Below are positions 49,685 to 57,051 of a DNA stretch of 64,000 nt, in pieces. This DNA is from JAOABV01 sp039801465. GTDB lineage: Bacteria > Hydrothermota > Tepidihabitantia > Tepidihabitantales > CAIPLT01. Every line of letters begins with the position of its first letter. Positions within the stretch are counted from its first letter, which is position 1. The stretch covers positions 62,001 through 126,000 of the forward strand of contig JBDRUT010000004.1 in NCBI GenBank assembly GCA_039801465.1, given 5' to 3'. The notes under the pieces are model-generated. The model was not told the origin of the DNA. It worked only from the letters and a program-made list of their open reading frames with translations, and did not search any database. Position numbers and translations under genes: made by a program.

Positions 49685-51355
49685 ATGAAGTCAGATATTG
49701 AGATTGCTCAAAGCGCAAAATTAATCCCAATCGACGTGCTTGCGGAAGAGATGGGTATTGACGAAAATTTCATTCTTCCCTGCGGTAAATATAAAGCAAA
49801 AATCTCCCTTCAGTTTTTTGAAAAGATTAAATCCAATGCTGATGGTAAGTTAATCTTAGTCACCGCTATTACACCAACTGCATTAGGTGAAGGAAAGACA
49901 ACAGTTGCAATCGGTCTGAGTATGGCATTTAATAAACTTGGTATGAAATCAATTGTAACGCTTCGGGAACCATCTTTAGGTCCGGTATTTGGTATTAAAG
50001 GCGGTGCTGCTGGAGGTGGTTATGCTCAAGTTCTACCAATGGAAGATATAAATTTACATTTTACCGGTGATATTCATGCAGTTAGTTCAGCACATAATCT
50101 CTTATGCGCGGTTTTAGATAATCATATCCATTTCGGTAATAAGTTGCAGATTGACGAAAGAGAAATTATGATTAAACGAACAATTGATATGAATGATCGG
50201 AGTTTGCGGAATATCGTTGTCGGATTAGGCGGTAAAACTAATGGACCGGCAAGAGAAGATGGCTTTATCATCACCGCAGCAAGCGAAATAATGGCGATTT
50301 TGGGTTTATCCAGTTCGCTCCAGGAATTAAAAGAGCGTTTGTGCCGAGTTTTAGTTGCTTTTGATATGCATAATAATCCGATAACCGCTGGAAATTTAGG
50401 CGTATGTGGTTCAATGGCAGTTTTATTAAAAGATGCACTCAAACCAAATTTGGTGCAGACGATTGAACATACACCAGCATTTATTCATACCGGTCCATTT
50501 GCGAATATTGCGCATGGCACAAGTAGTGTGATTGCAACTAAAATGGCATTAAAACTTTCTGATTATGTTGTTACCGAAGCCGGTTTTGGTTCTGATTTAG
50601 GCGCAGAAAAATTTATTGATATTGTATCCCGAATTGCAGATTTTAAGGTAGATTTAGCAGTGATTGTGGCAACAATCAGGGCTTTGAAATTACATGGTGG
50701 CGCCATTGAAAAAGACTTAAAATCAGGAACAATTGAACATCTGAAAAAAGGATTTTCTAATCTGGCAAAACATATTGAGAATGTAAGAAAACTGGGAATG
50801 TCTTCAGTTGTTGCATTAAATATATTTTCTGATGATACAAAAGATGAAATTAGAGTTGTAAAAGAGTTTTGTGCCCAAAATAAAGTTCCTTGCGTTGAGG
50901 TCTATAGCTTTCAATCAGGCGGTGAAGGTGCAATCGAATTAGCCAAGACCATAATCAAGACCGTAGAACAAACTCCGTCCAATCCACATCTAATATATGA
51001 ATTACAAGATTCAATTGAGACCAAAATAGAAAAAGTTGCGACTGAAATTTACGGCGCCAATCGGGTGGTTTACACCCCCAAAGCAGAAAAAGATATTGCT
51101 CGGATTGTAAAATTAGGTTATGACAAACTTCCTATCTGTATTGCTAAGACCAATCGCTCATTGAGTGATGATCCAACCCTTTATGGTAGACCGGAAAACT
51201 TTAAGATTACAATAACTGATATTAATATTTCCGCTGGCGCAGGATTTCTTGTGCCGTTAGCCGGTGAGATAACACTTATGCCTGGACTTGCTAAAACACC
51301 TAATGCGATGAAAATTGATATTGATGAAAACGGGAAGATAATCGGCTTATCATAA
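49685..51355 (+). CDS. fhs: Formate-tetrahydrofolate ligase
   Basis: The 556-aa enzyme makes 10-formyl-THF from formate, THF and ATP. The P-loop TPTALGEGKTTVAIGLSMAF (residues about 60-79) and VLPMEDINLHFTGDIHAV-type segment are both present, with GAIEKDLKSGTIEHLKKGF later. The enzyme serves C1 supply or the Wood-Ljungdahl methyl branch; purH (29269) uses its product. AAGGGGAAAAT precedes ATG 49685. It lies 28 bp after copA in a cluster otherwise about metals and oxygen. Confidence 0.96.
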   Translation: MKSDIEIAQSAKLIPIDVLAEEMGIDENFILPCGKYKAKISLQFFEKIKSNADGKLILVTAITPTALGEGKTTVAIGLSMAFNKLGMKSIVTLREPSLGPVFGIKGGAAGGGYAQVLPMEDINLHFTGDIHAVSSAHNLLCAVLDNHIHFGNKLQIDEREIMIKRTIDMNDRSLRNIVVGLGGKTNGPAREDGFIITAASEIMAILGLSSSLQELKERLCRVLVAFDMHNNPITAGNLGVCGSMAVLLKDALKPNLVQTIEHTPAFIHTGPFANIAHGTSSVIATKMALKLSDYVVTEAGFGSDLGAEKFIDIVSRIADFKVDLAVIVATIRALKLHGGAIEKDLKSGTIEHLKKGFSNLAKHIENVRKLGMSSVVALNIFSDDTKDEIRVVKEFCAQNKVPCVEVYSFQSGGEGAIELAKTIIKTVEQTPSNPHLIYELQDSIETKIEKVATEIYGANRVVYTPKAEKDIARIVKLGYDKLPICIAKTNRSLSDDPTLYGRPENFKITITDINISAGAGFLVPLAGEITLMPGLAKTPNAMKIDIDENGKIIGLS

Positions 51356-51660
51356 AGACGAAGAATCATTCCAATATTTAGTGATATTAGATTGCTGGAT
51401 TTAGAGGTTGTCATCTTTGTAGTAATTTTGTTAAATTAAATATAAGGAGATTCTTTTTCTTCATTTATCAATGATTCGACCTATAAGGGCGAAGAATCAT
51501 TCTATTATCAGTAATATTAGATTGTTCGATAGGAGATTATAGTCAATTTTTGTGAGAATTTTGCTAAATTAAAGATTGGATGATTACTCTTCTTCCGTTT
51601 TTTAATTTGACATCCTAATAGTTTTTTCTATATGTGGAACAAAAATATGGACACCCTTAC

Positions 51661-51745
51661 CGAGATGCTCAGTAGGCCGATAGGCAAGCCGGTCGGCAAG
51701 CCAGGGGGGCAAGCCGAGGGGCATACCGGTCGGCAACCCACCGGC
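51661..51745. repeat. GC-rich island, copy 3
   Basis: CGGTCGGCAAGCC and GGGGGGCAAGCCGAGGGG-type words alternate over about 85 bp in AT-rich surroundings. CGGTCGGC occurs twice here and once in the island at 4501. The flank GCTGAGTAATCTAACCAATA (51797 onward) resembles the flank of island 1. Confidence 0.5.
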
Positions 51746-52371
51746 TTACCCATCTGTCCGCTAAATCTACAAATTTTTAGACTGCCCACCTGACTGCTGA
51801 GTAATCTAACCAATAGACTATCAACAAGATAGCAGAATATATTGTCTGACCGACTATCTATCAAGCCAAACTGGCCGACTGCTAAAGATATTGTTAAGCT
51901 ATTTTACCTGAAGGATTAGTGTTGGTAATATTTTATTTAAAATGTAAGATAGGCATATGTCAATTTTAAATTTGATACAATTTCCACAAACATTTGAAAA
52001 TATCGCCACTTTACTAATATTATCAGCAATAAAACATTCTGTCAAAGAAAAATTTTTAACGTCTTTTTTAACAAACAGATATATATAATTTATTTTGATT
52101 GTGTTTTTGTTTTCTTTTTCTTACAGGAGGAGTAATTTGAGGGGACCAAAGTATTTAGCAAACCTGAAATAAGTTCGCTCAAATTGAAAATATCAAATAT
52201 TATATCGAGAGTTAAGTTGTCCATAAATGGACGCCGAACTCATATTCTCTTTTTTTCCGCAAAATCAATCTTTAATTGTTGGGTTAGTACTAGTTCTATT
52301 TTTTCTTTAATAACTTATAAATAATTAAATCAAACTCTATAGTACTTCTTCGACACATTGCATTTTCAGAG

Positions 52372-52467
52372 TTCTGAAAAAGTTTCATTGAAAACACTGA
52401 CCGCGCAAAAAACAAAGAGGAAGTCAATGATTTCAATAGCGAAAATTGACTTCCGCAGAGATTTCCA
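52372..52467 (+). repeat. Dispersed palindromic element, copy d, without core
   Basis: TTCTGAAAAAGTTTCATTGA, AAACAAAGAGGAAGTCAATG and ATTTCAATAGCGAAAATTGA then TTCCGCAGAG follow without the 49-bp core. The arms therefore join directly, showing that the core can be absent. Confidence 0.6.
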
Positions 52468-52477
52468 TTTTGTTTTC

Positions 52478-52505
52478 TTGACAATTTGGTTAATAAAGAT
52501 ATAAT
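52478..52505 (+). promoter_or_regulatory. Promoter of ferritin-like paralog 2
   Basis: TTGACA (52478-52483) and TATAAT (52500-52505) are both consensus with a 16-bp spacer. The transcript should begin near 52512, leaving a 46-nt leader with a strong AAAGGAG site before ATG 52558. Confidence 0.8.
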
Positions 52506-52557
52506 CTATTTGTATTGCAAATATCTAATTAAAGAATAGCAATAGAAAGGAGCCAAT

Positions 52558-52977
52558 ATGGCAAGCAAACAATTAATGGATATGTTAAATAAAGCAATTG
52601 CACGTGAATTACAGGTTGCAATCCAATATATGTGGCAACATGTGCAGTGGAAAGGCGTTAAAGCATTTGCGGTTAAAGATGAACTGAGAGCAATCGCAAT
52701 TACTGAGATGAAACATGCAGAAGCAATTGCCGAAAGACTTAATTATTTAGGCGGAATTCCAACAACAAAACCCGAACCTATCTTTGTCGGCACAACCTTA
52801 AAACAGATGATTACTCAAGACAAGAAAGATGAAGAAGGTGCAGTAAAACTATATAAAGAGATAATTGCAATGGCAGAAAAAGAAGGCGACATTACAACGA
52901 AAAAGATGTTTGAAGGCATTTTAGCCGATGAAGAAGAACATCTTGATACCTTCATTGGATTGTTAGAAGAAATATAA
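52558..52977 (+). CDS. Ferritin-like diiron protein, paralog 2
   Basis: The 139-aa protein is the second copy of the gene at 46171, with the same metal motifs (IARELQVAIQYMWQHV, EMKHAEAIAERL, DEEEHLDTF). The C-terminal third differs in more positions, while a central block (EMKHAEAIAERLNYLGGIPT and onward) is nearly the same at the DNA level. It has its own consensus promoter, so the copies are separately expressed. It leads the second redox group (desulforedoxin-like, rubrerythrin-like, rubredoxin-cupin, glutaredoxin, FTR). Confidence 0.9.
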   Translation: MASKQLMDMLNKAIARELQVAIQYMWQHVQWKGVKAFAVKDELRAIAITEMKHAEAIAERLNYLGGIPTTKPEPIFVGTTLKQMITQDKKDEEGAVKLYKEIIAMAEKEGDITTKKMFEGILADEEEHLDTFIGLLEEI

Positions 52978-53010
52978 TATAAATTTGATAAAAATCAATC
53001 AGGAGTAATA

Positions 53011-53172
53011 ATGCAAAAGAAAAAGATCAAAAAGGAAACAAAAACGAAAAAAGGCAACAAGTATACCTGTCAAGAATGCGGTTTAGTTGTCACAATAGAT
53101 AAACCCTGTGGATGCGTTGAAGAATGTGATATTATCTGTTGTGGACAACCAATGAAGCCAAAAAAGAAATAG
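53011..53172 (+). CDS. Desulforedoxin-like small iron protein
   Basis: ATG 53011 follows AGGAG (53001-53005). The 53-aa product has a basic N-terminus and the pattern YTCQECGLVV, then PCGCVEEC and IICCGQPMK. CxxC near the start and CC near the end are the iron-binding arrangement of desulforedoxin and the N-domain of desulfoferrodoxin. The extra PCGCVEEC loop is unusual and might bind a second metal. It should act as a small electron carrier beside the ferritin-like and rubrerythrin-like proteins. Confidence 0.8.
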   Translation: MQKKKIKKETKTKKGNKYTCQECGLVVTIDKPCGCVEECDIICCGQPMKPKKK

Positions 53173-53206
53173 GTTTTCTTTGGCAATTTTTATTAAACCA
53201 ATATGA

Positions 53207-53224
53207 CCTAATTTTGAAATTAGG
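53207..53224 (+). promoter_or_regulatory. Perfect palindrome upstream of the rubrerythrin-like gene
   Basis: CCTAATTT (53207-53214) and AAATTAGG (53217-53224) are perfectly inverted around TG, 22 bp before ATG 53247. It is followed by CAATTACAGGG, not a T-tract, so it is more likely an operator or 5' hairpin than a terminator. Confidence 0.45.
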
Positions 53225-53246
53225 CAATTACAGGGTCAAGATATAT

Positions 53247-53741
53247 ATGAATCTAAAGATATATAGTCTAAAGGATTTACTTGTCACTGCGCTAAAAAGT
53301 GAGGTTGAAAGTAGAAATATCTATGCCCAATTAGCAGAAAGCGTAGAGAATTTCCTGTTGAAAGACCGGTTTAATTTTCTTGCCAGTGAAGAAGAAAAAC
53401 ATCGAGCATTCTTTGAAAATCTGTTTAAGCAGAAATTCCCTAAAAAGGAAATTACTTTACCTAAGAAGAGTCCGGTTCCTTTACCGCAAATAAAATTTAA
53501 TGCAAAAAATTTTGTGATTAGTGAAATTCTGCTAAGCGCTATGAAAGCAGAGAAAGCTGCATTTGACTTTTACACTAAACTGACAAAAAGATTTAAAGAA
53601 AATCCGGAGGTCCAAAAGATGCTTCATTATATCGCTTCAATGGAAATGGGACATTATCGGATATTGGAATTGGAAAAAGAGAATGCGGAAAAATTTGAGA
53701 GCCACGATATCGAATGGCCATTAATGCATGTCGGACCTTAA
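53247..53741 (+). CDS. Rubrerythrin-like ferritin-superfamily protein
   Basis: ATG 53247 is chosen because upstream codons in this frame run through the end of the desulforedoxin-like gene and the palindrome. The 164-aa product has two Glu-rich helix pairs: LKSEVESRNIYAQLAE with ASEEEKHRAFFENL, and MKAEKAAFDFYTKL with MEMGHYRILELEKE. This is the ExxH diiron pattern of rubrerythrin lacking its rubredoxin tail. Rubredoxin-like domains are supplied by the neighbouring genes instead. It probably reduces peroxide or handles iron. Confidence 0.83.
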   Translation: MNLKIYSLKDLLVTALKSEVESRNIYAQLAESVENFLLKDRFNFLASEEEKHRAFFENLFKQKFPKKEITLPKKSPVPLPQIKFNAKNFVISEILLSAMKAEKAAFDFYTKLTKRFKENPEVQKMLHYIASMEMGHYRILELEKENAEKFESHDIEWPLMHVGP

Positions 53742-53788
53742 TTAGTCATAGATGTTAGTTTTTTAGTTATTATTTAGGAGTTAAAAAT

Positions 53789-54247
53789 ATGAAAAAATGG
53801 CGTTGCACAGTTTGTGGATATATTCATATTGGTAATGAGCCACCCGAAAAATGTCCGAACTGTCAAGCACCGAAAGAAAAGTTTGTAGAAGTTCCCGCTG
53901 ATTTTGAACAAATTCATATTCACCATGCGCAAAAAATAACTTATGGTACTGAAGTCGAAATCAATCCGTTTTTTGGTGATTATGCTTCGCTTGCTCCGTA
54001 TATTTACAATTTACCTGTAGGTAAAAAAGTTGGTTTGCATAAGCATCCAACGACAGACGAACTGTTTTTTATCATTAAAGGGAAAATTAAGTTTCGGGTT
54101 GGTCAAAAAGAATTTATCGCCGTGCCAGGCGATGTTGTCCAGGGCAAAATGGATATTCCTCATTCTTTTGAAAATATCGGAGATGAGCCAGCGGCATTTC
54201 TCTCAGTTAAAGGACCAAAACCAGTGGATTTGGTAATGTTAGAATAA
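53789..54247 (+). CDS. Rubredoxin-like/cupin fusion protein
   Basis: Residues 1-35 are a short rubredoxin-like domain (WRCTVCGYIHIGNEPPEKCP, then NCQAPKEKF) of the kind found at the end of rubrerythrins. Residues about 60-150 are a cupin with LHKHPTTDELFFIIKG supplying His and Glu metal ligands and GDVVQGKMDIPHSFENIGDE the second motif. The fusion suggests electron delivery to, or sensing by, a metal-bound cupin; no substrate can be named. TTAGGAG (53775-53781) precedes ATG 53789. Confidence 0.88.
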   Translation: MKKWRCTVCGYIHIGNEPPEKCPNCQAPKEKFVEVPADFEQIHIHHAQKITYGTEVEINPFFGDYASLAPYIYNLPVGKKVGLHKHPTTDELFFIIKGKIKFRVGQKEFIAVPGDVVQGKMDIPHSFENIGDEPAAFLSVKGPKPVDLVMLE

Positions 54248-54276
54248 GAGAAACATAACCATCAGAAAATATCCGA

Positions 54277-54561
54277 ATGAAATTAAATCATATTGAAGGT
54301 AAAAATAAAGGCAAAATTGTTTTATATGCTTTAAGCACTTGTGGATGGTGTAAAAAGACTAAACTCCTCTTAAAAGAACTCGGCGTTGCTTATGATTATA
54401 TTGATGTTGACTTACTTACCGGAGAAGAAAGAGAAGAGGTGATAGCCGAAATAAAGAAATGGAATCCACAACTTTCGTTTCCCACAGTTGTTATTCGTGA
54501 TAAAGAATGTATTGTCGGCTTTGAAGAAACTAAAATCAAGAAAGCATTAACAAGTGACTGA
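54277..54561 (+). CDS. Glutaredoxin-family protein
   Basis: The 94-aa thioredoxin-fold protein has CGWC (residues 18-21) in LYALSTCGWCKKTKLLLKEL, cis-Pro in SFPTVVI and GFEETKIKKAL at the end, as in NrdH-like glutaredoxins and mycoredoxins. Its stop overlaps the FTR start by 8 bp, so the two are probably translated together and form a reductase/carrier pair. No glutathione pathway is evident in the window, which favours reduction by the FTR. Confidence 0.88.
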   Translation: MKLNHIEGKNKGKIVLYALSTCGWCKKTKLLLKELGVAYDYIDVDLLTGEEREEVIAEIKKWNPQLSFPTVVIRDKECIVGFEETKIKKALTSD

Positions 54562-55060
54562 AATAAATATTACCGAGGCTGAACTTCAAGCATTATACGA
54601 AAAGTTAATTAAAGAAAGCAAAGCATCAGGGTATTATCTTAATCCAGATACAGAATTCGTAAAAGATTTGATAAGAGGGCTTCTTATTAATGAAAAAAGA
54701 TATGGTTATCAGTCTTGTCCTTGTCGAATTGCTTCAGGAATTAAAGAAGAAGATTTAGATATTATCTGTCCATGTGATTATCGAGATGCGGATTTAAATG
54801 ACTTTGGTGCTTGTTATTGTGCTCTATATGTTACTCGTGAAGTTGTTGAAGGCAAAAGAAAAGTTAGTTCAATTCCTGAACGAAGACTACCCTTAGAAAT
54901 GAGAAAAAATAAGCGTGCACAAAGTGCTAAAGAGGGTTTTGCATTGTCTTTGCCGGTTTGGCGGTGTAAAGTTTGTGGTTATCTTTGCGCTCGGGAAAAA
55001 CCACCGGACATTTGTCCAATTTGTAAAGTCAGCAGCGATAGGTTTGAAAGATTTATTTGA
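54554..55060 (+). CDS. Ferredoxin-thioredoxin reductase catalytic chain fused to rubredoxin-like domain
   Basis: GTG 54554 gives 168 aa. The FTR signature is complete: C55 and C57 (SCPCRIA), C72 and C74 (ICPCDYRD), and C87 and C89 (ACYCALY), which bind a 4Fe-4S cluster and the redox disulfide. The C-terminal 35 residues are rubredoxin-like (WRCKVCGYLCAREKPPDICP, then ICKVSSDRF). FTR-type enzymes reduce thioredoxins with electrons from ferredoxin. The fused domain could act as a built-in donor or acceptor. The partner is likely the glutaredoxin that overlaps it. It is the last gene before the convergent minus-strand group. Confidence 0.9.
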   Translation: MTEINITEAELQALYEKLIKESKASGYYLNPDTEFVKDLIRGLLINEKRYGYQSCPCRIASGIKEEDLDIICPCDYRDADLNDFGACYCALYVTREVVEGKRKVSSIPERRLPLEMRKNKRAQSAKEGFALSLPVWRCKVCGYLCAREKPPDICPICKVSSDRFERFI

Positions 55061-55134
55061 GATTTTTTATTATAATAAAGTAAAATGATAGAATTATCTC
55101 TCTTTTATAGAATTAGGAGTCGGATATTAATTTA

Positions 55135-56625
55135 TCATTCGTGTTCTTTGAAGATTGTTCCGGAAAAGATATAAATTTCAGTTTCTTTATCCTGCCAAGC
55201 ATCTTCTGGTAAACCAGCCTTCCAACAAGTATGCTTTAAGAAAGTCTTGCGGTCCCAGCCTTCTTCAGTTGCAACTTGCGGTAATAGCAATCCCTGATAA
55301 TAGCCTCGCTTTATCACTAAGCCATGTTTGCCAACCTGTATTTCATTGATATTTTTGATTCTTTTCAATGGGGTCATCACGGTGATTTCAATTGTGATAT
55401 CTTTTAATTCATTAGCAGTTACTCGGGGAAATCTGGGGTCTTCAGTAGATGCGGCAATCGCCATATCTGAAACTGCTTGATATAACGGTTTTATTCCTTG
55501 AACATAACCAATACATCCTCTTAGTTGGCCTTTCTTTTTTAGCGTAACAAAAACGCCATAATGTTCTTTTAATTTTTCTGTTATTGGTTTAAATTCAGGA
55601 ATTTTTTTACCGGTGATATGATGTTCAATAGTCGTGCGTGCAATTTTTAGGAGTTCTTTTTTCTCTTGTTCAGTCAATTGGATTGTATCACTTTGGTTAA
55701 TATCAGAACTTTTTATTTCATTATGTTTTGAATGGGGTTCAGTTTTATAGAATACGGCTGAAGCATAGCCAACACAGTAACCACCTCTTTCACCCAAAAC
55801 ATCATTAGAATTGGTTCGATGTAAGATTTGCGAATGATTTGCACCTAATAGTTTACTGGTAAGCATTGCAATAACAATTGGGTATCCACCACACGCTTGG
55901 GCTTTATCTTGTTTTAAGGCATTATATAAACCCTCAGGGTCGAACTTCTCAAGATAACTTAAAGTCAAGGCATCGGTCTTTTTACAAGCATCATAGGAGT
56001 AACCATGATATAAATCAGAAGATGCTAAGATTAATATTTTCTTATCCTTAACTGCATTAGCAATTGCTTGAGCAATAGTTTGACATTCTTCAAATGTTGG
56101 TTCTAAGCACATAATCGGCACAATCTTAAAATCCTTAAGACTTCTTTGTAGAAATGGGATTTGAACTTCTAATGAATGTTCTTCAGAATGAGCTTCAGGA
56201 AGATTTTTAATTTTATCACTCTGCTTGATGATAGTTTGTGCGATTGATTCATCGATTGCTACTCTTCCTAAAGGAGTTTCCCAACTTCCCTGTCCATATA
56301 CTGCAAACCCCTGAATATATACGCGATGCGTTGGACCGAGCATAATTACAGTTTGAATATCATTTTCTGCAATCAATTTATATGCATATGCCGCAGTTGG
56401 ACCAGAATAAGGATAACCAGCATGTGGTACAACAATCCCAATAATTTTACCTGGGATTTTGGTTCGTGAAGTTTTAGTTAATAAGTCATCAACGGTTTTC
56501 TGAAGCAATTTTTTATCCCCGGGATAAAATTGACCAGCAACAACTGCTTCTCTTATCATCTTTGCCTCCACAGGCGATATAAAAAATATACCAATTAATA
56601 ATATTAACTGTAATAAATTTTTCAT
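55135..56625 (-). CDS. MEMO1-AMMECR1 fusion (AmmeMemoRadiSam system B and A)
   Basis: The 496-aa protein has a signal peptide (LLQLILLIGIFFISPVEA). It is followed by a MEMO domain (about 24-290: REAVVAGQFYPGDKKLL, VPHAGYPYSGPTAAYAYKL, MLGPTHR, SSDLYHG) and an AMMECR1 domain (about 315-490: GVFVTLKKKGQLRGCIGYVQ, AASTEDPRFPRVT, VMTPLKRIKNI). The two are separate or fused partners of the radical-SAM AmmeMemoRadiSam system, whose reaction is not known. The radical-SAM protein is not next to it. A 41-aa zinc-ribbon gene overlaps its start by the sequence ATGA. An export signal on this fusion is notable. Confidence 0.9.
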   Translation of the reverse strand: MKNLLQLILLIGIFFISPVEAKMIREAVVAGQFYPGDKKLLQKTVDDLLTKTSRTKIPGKIIGIVVPHAGYPYSGPTAAYAYKLIAENDIQTVIMLGPTHRVYIQGFAVYGQGSWETPLGRVAIDESIAQTIIKQSDKIKNLPEAHSEEHSLEVQIPFLQRSLKDFKIVPIMCLEPTFEECQTIAQAIANAVKDKKILILASSDLYHGYSYDACKKTDALTLSYLEKFDPEGLYNALKQDKAQACGGYPIVIAMLTSKLLGANHSQILHRTNSNDVLGERGGYCVGYASAVFYKTEPHSKHNEIKSSDINQSDTIQLTEQEKKELLKIARTTIEHHITGKKIPEFKPITEKLKEHYGVFVTLKKKGQLRGCIGYVQGIKPLYQAVSDMAIAASTEDPRFPRVTANELKDITIEITVMTPLKRIKNINEIQVGKHGLVIKRGYYQGLLLPQVATEEGWDRKTFLKHTCWKAGLPEDAWQDKETEIYIFSGTIFKEHE

Positions 56626-56747
56626 ATTTCTTTTGATTTTAATTTTTGCATTCTAACTCTTTTACATCTCGGACAAACCCATTTCCGTTGTTTGTGAAAA
56701 GTCCGTTTGATTTCGGTCATCTTTACTTTGCATCGAGGACAGTACAT
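56622..56747 (-). CDS. Small zinc-ribbon protein coupled to the MEMO1-AMMECR1 gene
   Basis: The 41-residue frame runs from ATG 56747 to TGA 56622 on the minus strand, and its stop overlaps the next ATG in ATGA. It has two CxxC knuckles (MYCPRCKVKM and VCPRCKRVRM) around a basic middle (KRTFHKQRKW), so a zinc ribbon is likely. No ribosome site is visible; it lies 19 bp after the TPR gene stop. Overlap suggests it sets the translation of the fusion gene. Confidence 0.6.
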   Translation of the reverse strand: MYCPRCKVKMTEIKRTFHKQRKWVCPRCKRVRMQKLKSKEI

Positions 56748-56766
56748 TAGAAATTTTATATTTTAT

Positions 56767-57027
56767 CTATTTCGAAATACGCTCCAAATGTTCAGCGGCT
56801 TCTTTAAGTTGTGGGTCGAGTTGGAGTGCTTTGCGATATACTTCTTGTGCTTGTGGAATTTGGTTGGTTGCTTCGTAAGCCAATCCCAATTGAAAATAAA
56901 CTTTGGCATCAGGTTGAAGCCTCAAAGCAGACTTAAATTGTTTTATCGCTTCTGAATACTTCTGATTTAATAGATAAAATTGGCCAAGTTCAATATAGTC
57001 TTGAGTAGTTATCGGTTTTTTGGGCAT
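56767..57027 (-). CDS. TPR-repeat protein
   Basis: ATG 57027 gives 86 aa, almost all two TPR units (YIELGQFYLLNQKYSEAIKQ, then KVYFQLGLAYEATNQIPQAQ) and a third partial one ending AAEHLERISK. Such proteins mediate protein contacts. The start has no ribosome site, but TATATT lies about 7 nt upstream on the minus strand, with TTGAAC 19 bp before that, so leaderless initiation is possible. It lies 24 bp after trkA on the minus strand. Confidence 0.8.
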   Translation of the reverse strand: MPKKPITTQDYIELGQFYLLNQKYSEAIKQFKSALRLQPDAKVYFQLGLAYEATNQIPQAQEVYRKALQLDPQLKEAAEHLERISK

Positions 57028-57051
57028 AAGATTCAATATATATTAAAAGAA

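Larger units (their letters stand above)
51356..52477. other. 1.1-kb intergenic region with repeats
   Basis: No gene is supported. Two imperfect units, GACGAAGAATCATTCCAATA at 51357 and GGCGAAGAATCATTCTATTA at 51487, recur about 130 bp apart. A GC island (51661-51745) and dispersed element copy d (52372-52467) follow. A strong AGGAGG (52125-52130) is followed by TTG 52137 and only 12 codons. Confidence 0.6.

Noticed and set aside
52125..52172. AGGAGG followed by TTG and a 12-codon frame
   Set aside because: The ribosome site is strong, but the peptide is too short to judge; probably a gene remnant or chance.
52978..53246. In-frame upstream extension of the rubrerythrin-like protein from 53139
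   Set aside because: Those codons overlap the desulforedoxin-like gene end and translate the palindrome; the conserved part begins after ATG 53247.
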